Below, in pieces: positions 59,543 to 64,000 of a stretch of DNA of 64,000 nt. Position 1 is the first letter of the stretch. Every line of letters starts with the position of its first letter. Under the pieces are notes generated by a model. It searched no databases. It was not told the origin of the DNA and worked only from the letters and a program-made list of their open reading frames with translations. The position numbers were made by a program, and so were the translations under genes. Origin of the DNA: Flavobacteriaceae bacterium (GTDB lineage Bacteria > Bacteroidota > Bacteroidia > Flavobacteriales > Flavobacteriaceae); the NCBI GenBank assembly GCA_021648755.1, contig JAKISG010000006.1:1-64000 (forward strand), given 5' to 3'.

Positions 59543-60178
59543 TTATTTTAATTTTTTACGAATATCACTTTTTAATCTACTAGAAAGTAAATCTAAATGC
59601 AATGCTTTTTTAAGCAGTTTTGTATTTGTTTTGTTATAGGTAAATAAGGAATAAACTTCAGCTAAAGTTAAGCAACTTTTAGTAGTTTTTATTAGAATTA
59701 GTTCATCACCTTTTTTAACGCTTCCTTCTTGTAAAACTCTAAAATAAATGCCGCTAAAAGTAGTGTTTAAAAATTGTTTCACTATTTTTTGAGATCCAAA
59801 ACGATACCCTAAAGTAGCGCAAGGTAACCTGGGCTGTGATACTTGAATGATCGTATTATTTATTTTAAAAGTATCGCCAATTTTTATTTTTGTTTCATCA
59901 AGATTATCAATTGTTAAGTTTTCACCAAACATGCCGTTAGTAAAATCTAAATTAGGATATAATTCTTCAAAATAGCCATAATTATTTTTACCAAAAGCAT
60001 AAACAGCCATATTTTCTCCGCCATGATATTTTCTGTCTACTACAGCGTCATTTTTTACATCCTCTTTACCTAAATAAATCGAAGTATCTACAGAGGTTTT
60101 ATAAATACCGGTGTAACGAGTACGACCATTAAAGGTAATTTCTCTTTTTTCTGCTATGTTAACGGATTGTATTTTCAT
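59543..60178 (-). CDS. MOSC domain-containing protein (YiiM type)
   Basis: The 211-residue protein has the MOSC fold found in molybdenum cofactor sulfurases and in YiiM. It shows KYHGGENMAVYAFGKNNYGY near residues 54-73, GMFGENLTIDNLDE, IGDTFKINNTIIQVSQPRLP, CATLGYRFG with the conserved Cys, and GIYFRVLQEGSVKKGDELIL. YiiM-type proteins use molybdenum cofactor in reduction of N-hydroxylated compounds. The presence of moaA and a MobA-like gene in the same window is consistent with that. It lies 14 nt after the DUF2797 gene and is probably cotranscribed. Confidence 0.88.
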   Translation of the reverse strand: MKIQSVNIAEKREITFNGRTRYTGIYKTSVDTSIYLGKEDVKNDAVVDRKYHGGENMAVYAFGKNNYGYFEELYPNLDFTNGMFGENLTIDNLDETKIKIGDTFKINNTIIQVSQPRLPCATLGYRFGSQKIVKQFLNTTFSGIYFRVLQEGSVKKGDELILIKTTKSCLTLAEVYSLFTYNKTNTKLLKKALHLDLLSSRLKSDIRKKLK

Positions 60179-60192
60179 TTTAGATATTATTT

Positions 60193-60990
60193 TTAGGTCA
60201 CACTTAAACTAACCACATTTCCTTCATTATTACGCACGTTAAAAACACGACCATCTTCAAAAATAAGATACTGCCCTTTTATACCTTTTAGTTTCCCTTC
60301 AAAATTTGGTGTTTTTTCTAAATTTATACTTTTTATTTTGGTTGGATATTGTAAAACAGGAAAATTCATAGTAAGTACATTTTCATTATTTTCTAAAAAA
60401 TAAGATTTTACTTCGGGCGGAATATGCATCGCTAATTTTTTTACCTCAGCAGTTAAATCAATATCTAAAATAGCATTCTTTAACATTTTTTGCCAACTTG
60501 TTTTATCAGATACAAATTCTTTTAAAGCAACTTCAGTAATTCCTGCTAAATAGCGATTAGGTACCTCTAACATTATAATGGCTTTACTTGCGCCTTGATC
60601 TATCCACCTTGTTGGTACTTGTAGTTTACGGGTTACACCAACTTTTACAGCACTACTTAAAGCCAAATAAACAATGTGTGGTTGTAATTGCGCCTGTTTT
60701 TCATAGGTTAAATCTCTATCTTCAATACCTAAATGTGCAGTACTTAACTCTGGTTTCATAATCCAATCTCCAACTTGAGCAGATTTATAAAAACAATTGT
60801 AACAATGCCCTTGACGGAATATTTTTTTATTTAAACCACAACATAAGCATTGGTATTTTTCAAAAGTAATTTCTATATTCTTATTTAATAATTGGTTTAC
60901 ATTTATAAAATCAGTATCCATTTCTAAATAATATTGAATTGGCGATTCAAATTCAGTCAACATTTTTTTTAATACTCCTTGATAATTCAT
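60193..60990 (-). CDS. DUF2797 domain-containing protein
   Basis: The 265-residue protein contains a four-cysteine zinc motif (CLCCGLNKKIFRQGHCYNCF, within residues 48-67). The DUF2797 core with HIVYLALSSAVKVGVTRKLQ and WIDQGASKAIIMLEVPNRYL follows, a GIY-YIG-like pattern (VYLALS...KVGVT). These are the only strong features. The family is found in Bacteroidota and some other phyla and has no established function. Zinc ribbon plus GIY-YIG-like strands suggest nucleic-acid contact, by inference. Promoter box TATTTTTG lies at 61019-61026. Confidence 0.82.
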   Translation of the reverse strand: MNYQGVLKKMLTEFESPIQYYLEMDTDFINVNQLLNKNIEITFEKYQCLCCGLNKKIFRQGHCYNCFYKSAQVGDWIMKPELSTAHLGIEDRDLTYEKQAQLQPHIVYLALSSAVKVGVTRKLQVPTRWIDQGASKAIIMLEVPNRYLAGITEVALKEFVSDKTSWQKMLKNAILDIDLTAEVKKLAMHIPPEVKSYFLENNENVLTMNFPVLQYPTKIKSINLEKTPNFEGKLKGIKGQYLIFEDGRVFNVRNNEGNVVSLSVT

Positions 60991-61018
60991 TGTTTATTAG
61001 GTTATCTAATTACGATTA

Positions 61019-61026
61019 CAAAAATA
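61019..61026 (-). promoter_or_regulatory. promoter -7 box of the DUF2797-MOSC pair
   Basis: The minus strand reads TATTTTTG, 28 nt before the DUF2797 ATG and just beyond the purK stop. Confidence 0.45.
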
Positions 61027-61042
61027 GATACCAGTAAAGATA

Positions 61043-62188
61043 CTACTTACTTACAACCGAAATTATATTTTTAACAATCTCTGCAACTTCTCTAGCTTTA
61101 TTTATAGCTTTATTTACAATAGTAACATGTCCCATTTTACGGAATGGTTTAGTTAATTTTTTACCATAAATATGTGGGGTAACACCATCTATTTTTAGAA
61201 TTTCTTCTATATTTTTATAATGTACATTACCAATATGGTTTACTGCTCCAACTAAATTTACCATAACCGAAGCAACTTTATTTTCGGTGTTTCCTAATGG
61301 TAAATCTAAAACAGCTCTTATATGTTGTTCAAATTGATTAGTATAACTGCCTTCTATACTAAAATGACCACTATTATGAGGTCTTGGTGCAACTTCATTA
61401 ACTAGGATATCATCGTTTTGAGTTTGAAATAACTCTACCGCTAATAAACCAACATGTTTAAATGCGTTAGTAACTTGTAAAGCTATTTTTTGTGCCTTTT
61501 CTGCAACTTCCTTTGAAATTCTTGCTGGACAAATTACATATTCTACTTGATTTGCATTTGGGTGAAACTCCATTTCAACAACAGGGTAGGTTTTAATGTT
61601 ACCTGAAACATTTCTTGCTACAATTACAGCTAATTCATTTTTAAACGGAATAACCTCTTCAATAATACAACTTACATTTGGTAAAGAAGCTAAATCTTGT
61701 GCTGTATTTAATTTTTTAACACCCGTACCATCATATCCAAGCGTATCAGATTTCCAAATACAAGGATAATTAAGTTTTGCCTTTTCTAAATCTTTTTTAG
61801 AAGCATATCGTTGATAATTTGCCGTATTAATTCCATTTTTAACGTAAAAATCTTTTTGAAGCCCTTTATTTTGAATAATCTGTAAAACTTTGGGCTGAGG
61901 ATAAATTTTAACACCCTCCTCTTCTAACTGTAATAAAGCTTTAATATTTATATGCTCAATTTCAAGAGTTAGAACATCAACAGTTTTCCCGAAATTATAT
62001 ACATCTTCATAATTAGACCAATCACCAATAATAAATTCGTTTGCAATTTGAGCACAAGGAGCATCTTTTGAATTTTCTAAAACACAGGTATGAATATCGA
62101 ATTTTTGCGTTTCGGTTAATAACATTCTACCTAATTGTCCACCACCTAGAATGCCTAATTTAAAATTGGAAGAGTAGTAGTTTTTCAT
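61043..62188 (-). CDS. purK: 5-(carboxyamino)imidazole ribonucleotide synthase
   Basis: PurK uses ATP and bicarbonate to carboxylate aminoimidazole ribonucleotide in purine synthesis. PurE then moves the carboxyl group. The 381-residue ATP-grasp protein has KLGILGGGQLGRMLLTE at the N-terminus, VLTLEIEHIN, NKGLQKDFYVKNGI, CIWKSDTLGYDGTGV, IIEEVIPFKNELAVIVARN, ILVNEVAPRPHNSGH and the ending KMGHVTIV. purE is not in the window. No clear TAnnTTTG box is visible directly upstream. Confidence 0.95.
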   Translation of the reverse strand: MKNYYSSNFKLGILGGGQLGRMLLTETQKFDIHTCVLENSKDAPCAQIANEFIIGDWSNYEDVYNFGKTVDVLTLEIEHINIKALLQLEEEGVKIYPQPKVLQIIQNKGLQKDFYVKNGINTANYQRYASKKDLEKAKLNYPCIWKSDTLGYDGTGVKKLNTAQDLASLPNVSCIIEEVIPFKNELAVIVARNVSGNIKTYPVVEMEFHPNANQVEYVICPARISKEVAEKAQKIALQVTNAFKHVGLLAVELFQTQNDDILVNEVAPRPHNSGHFSIEGSYTNQFEQHIRAVLDLPLGNTENKVASVMVNLVGAVNHIGNVHYKNIEEILKIDGVTPHIYGKKLTKPFRKMGHVTIVNKAINKAREVAEIVKNIISVVSK

Positions 62189-62433
62189 AGTACATTTCTA
62201 GGTTTTGTCAACTAATTATTTTGTTTTACTTAAGTACAAAAACGCTATTTCTAACTAGAAATAAGAGATTTCAAATGTAGTTAAAATTAGGCGATTTAAA
62301 ACATTTTTTTGGAGTTTCTAAAAAATAGCAACCTTATTTTTAGACCTAAATATTTTACAAAGTCAAATATAGTTATAAAAAATAAAATGAATAAAATGAA
62401 TGAATAAATAGTACATATTAAGGTTGAAAATTT

Positions 62434-62441
62434 TATTTTTG
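62434..62441 (+). promoter_or_regulatory. promoter -7 box of the PLP-decarboxylase gene
   Basis: TATTTTTG lies 15 nt before the ATG at 62457. Confidence 0.5.
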
Positions 62442-62456
62442 TGAAAAATAAAAACA

Positions 62457-63707
62457 ATGATGAAGTATTGGAAAAAATACACCAAAGAAGAACAAAATAA
62501 ACGCATTGACGATGCTTTAAGTAAAAATGTAAATTTTTTAACAGATGTTAGTTTAGGGTATCCAGCATCTAAATTAGATGAAACAGTATTTTCGAGTAAT
62601 GCACCATTTTTAAAAGACTCTCCATTATTGCGTTCTTTTGTTGCAAACCCAAATCATATTGGTTGCCATACTACAGGAATTTCAGAAACGGCATTTAGCG
62701 GAACTCATGAAATTGAACGCGAAGTTTTACAGGTATTAGCCGTTGATATTTTTAAATGTAAAGACGGTAATTTTGATGGTTATATTGCTACTGGAGGAAC
62801 GGAAGCAAACATACAAGCAATGTGGATTTATAGAAATTTGTACAAACGCGAATTTAATGCTAAACAAGAAGAAATTGTTATTATTTGTTCCGAAGACTCG
62901 CACTATTCTATGCCAAAAGGAGCAAATATTTTAAATTTAGATATCGTTTTTGTTCCAGTTGAATTTTATACACGTGAAATAGAAGAAGCACAATTAAATC
63001 AAGTTGTGAATGAACAAAAAGAGAAAGGCAAAAAATATTTTATTGTAGTTTCTAATATGGCAACTACAATGTTTGGTTCAGTTGATAGCCCTGAATTATA
63101 TGCTAAAGTTTTATTAGCGCAAAAAGTAGATTTTAAGATTCATATTGACGGTGCTTTTGGCGGATTTATTTATCCGTTTCATAAAGAAAAAACAGCAGTT
63201 AATTTTACTAACGAACACATAAATTCTATTACAATTGATGCCCATAAAATGTTACAAGCACCTTACGGAACAGGTATTTTTTTATGCAAAAAAGGATTGA
63301 TGAAAAACACCTTAACCAAAGAAGCGCAATATGTAAATGGTATGGATTTAACCTTTGTTGGCTCACGTGGTGGTGCAAACGCCATTGCTATTTGGATGAT
63401 ACTTTTTTCTTACGGATTTTATGGTTGGTTTGAAAAAATAAGTATTCTATTAATGCGAACAAAATGGTTTTGCGAACAATTAGATGCTTTAAATATTAAG
63501 TATTACCGTCATAAAAGAATGAATATCGTTACGATTCATGCAGCATATATTCCTGACGAAATTGCCCTAAAATATGATCTAGTTCCAGATACTCATGACG
63601 GAAATCACAAATGGCTAAAAGTTGTTATTATGAATCATGTAGAACTAGATGATTTAATGGCTTTGATTGATGAAATTAAAATATCAATTAGTAACTCACA
63701 CAGTTAA
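62457..63707 (+). CDS. PLP-dependent group II decarboxylase-like enzyme (possible histidine decarboxylase)
   Basis: The 416-residue protein is a fold-type I PLP enzyme of the group II decarboxylase type. It shows HTTGISETAFSGTHEIEREV, YIATGGTEANIQAMWIYRN, CSEDSHYSMPKGANIL, VSNMATTMFGSVD, IHIDGAFGGFIYPF (the Asp that holds the pyridine nitrogen) and ITIDAHKMLQAPYGTGIFLC with the Schiff-base Lys. The layout and length resemble PLP histidine decarboxylases and related bacterial amino-acid decarboxylases. The exact substrate is not certain. A bare ATG start is preceded by ATG 3 nt before (62457 versus 62460), so either may be used. Confidence 0.82.
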   Translation: MMKYWKKYTKEEQNKRIDDALSKNVNFLTDVSLGYPASKLDETVFSSNAPFLKDSPLLRSFVANPNHIGCHTTGISETAFSGTHEIEREVLQVLAVDIFKCKDGNFDGYIATGGTEANIQAMWIYRNLYKREFNAKQEEIVIICSEDSHYSMPKGANILNLDIVFVPVEFYTREIEEAQLNQVVNEQKEKGKKYFIVVSNMATTMFGSVDSPELYAKVLLAQKVDFKIHIDGAFGGFIYPFHKEKTAVNFTNEHINSITIDAHKMLQAPYGTGIFLCKKGLMKNTLTKEAQYVNGMDLTFVGSRGGANAIAIWMILFSYGFYGWFEKISILLMRTKWFCEQLDALNIKYYRHKRMNIVTIHAAYIPDEIALKYDLVPDTHDGNHKWLKVVIMNHVELDDLMALIDEIKISISNSHS

Positions 63708-63732
63708 GACCTAGTTTTAAGCAAAATTTAAA

Positions 63733-64000
63733 ATGAAAATCAAATACAAACCAACATATTACAGCCAAACTGAAGAAAAAATAAATATAATTACGCATGC
63801 TTTAGGTATGTTATTAAGTATAATTGCTTTAGTTTTTTTAATCTTAAAAGCAAGTTTGTATGGTAATATTTGGCATATTGTAAGTTTTTCTGTCTTTGGT
63901 AGCAGTTTAATTATTTTATATACAGCATCAACATTATATCACCAATCAAAAACGTTAAAAATACGAACTAAACTTAATATTTTTGACCATGCATCTATTT
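63733..64000 (+). CDS. hemolysin III family (PAQR-like) membrane protein, partial
   Basis: The frame begins 25 nt after the decarboxylase gene and runs off the right edge, giving the first 89 residues. It contains TEEKINIITHALGMLLSIIA with the conserved Glu/Asn/His pattern of the first helix, then ASTLYHQSKT and LNIFDHASI. The S-x3-H and D-H-x motifs (STLYH, FDHASI) hold the metal ligands of the PAQR/hemolysin III (YqfA/YplQ) family. These seven-helix proteins are thought to be metal-dependent amide hydrolases or membrane-homeostasis proteins. Only part of the gene is visible. Confidence 0.88.
   Translation, partial: MKIKYKPTYYSQTEEKINIITHALGMLLSIIALVFLILKASLYGNIWHIVSFSVFGSSLIILYTASTLYHQSKTLKIRTKLNIFDHASI

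Overview
The window is a stretch of chromosome from an AT-rich member of the Bacteroidota, most likely the family Flavobacteriaceae. The evidence is the set of gene families (DUF4175, DUF4270, DUF3078, DUF3109, DUF2797, a GH3-family protein next to a thioredoxin, AccD without zinc cysteines), the lack of Shine-Dalgarno sequences before most starts, and many copies of the Bacteroidota -7 promoter box TAnnTTTG a short way upstream of genes. The genus cannot be fixed from the sequence alone. There are about 60 intact genes. I saw no rRNA, tRNA, CRISPR array or prophage.

Layout. 1-2.2 kb: the end of a type VI secretion tube-like (TssD/Hcp) gene of foreign-looking composition, a cluster of hairpins, rsmI and a DUF3078 gene. 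2.2-2.8 kb: an extremely AT-rich gap. 2.8-7 kb: rpiB, an acetyltransferase, moaA, rpe, a zinc-ribbon protein and a short ssb behind three 20-bp-spaced direct repeats. 7-13.8 kb: DUF4175-ybeY-mnmG-methyltransferase, carrying two parS centromere sites that point to a position near the replication origin. 13.9-16.8 kb: a degraded gene, then a four-gene operon (small soluble protein, polytopic membrane protein, histidine kinase, LuxR-type regulator) headed by a three-site palindrome array. 16.9-22.3 kb: five genes of, or associated with, a Bacteroidota (subtype iii) type VI secretion system: tssN, tssG and an NlpC/P60 hydrolase on the minus strand, tssE and tssF on the plus strand.

22.4-37.3 kb is housekeeping: RNA helicase, a MobA-like nucleotidyltransferase, cystathionine gamma-synthase, exonuclease, accD-fbaA, an Lrp regulator behind a transposase remnant, atpD-atpC, lpxB, MscS and an RND-type transporter. 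37.4-49.9 kb: a cysteine-less thioredoxin-like protein, a small orphan gene with a second palindrome array like the one at 16.7 kb, GH3, DUF420, trxA, asd, rpoN, asnS, an OmpA lipoprotein, thiL, tsaB and a TolC-family protein. 50-64 kb: panC-panD-flippase, a half-length glycogen synthase-like gene, a DUF4270 lipoprotein, glmS, a 43-residue membrane protein, rnr, a MOSC protein, DUF2797, purK, a PLP-dependent decarboxylase and the start of a hemolysin III family gene.

The most interesting observations are: (1) a possible regulon of the 14-16.8 kb two-component operon, in which nearly the same AGGG/CCCT palindrome array with about 22-bp spacing lies upstream of both that operon and an orphan gene 21 kb away; (2) the two parS sites, one encoded inside the methyltransferase gene; (3) the partial and scattered type VI secretion set; and (4) several enzymes of familiar fold that have lost catalytic or metal-binding residues.
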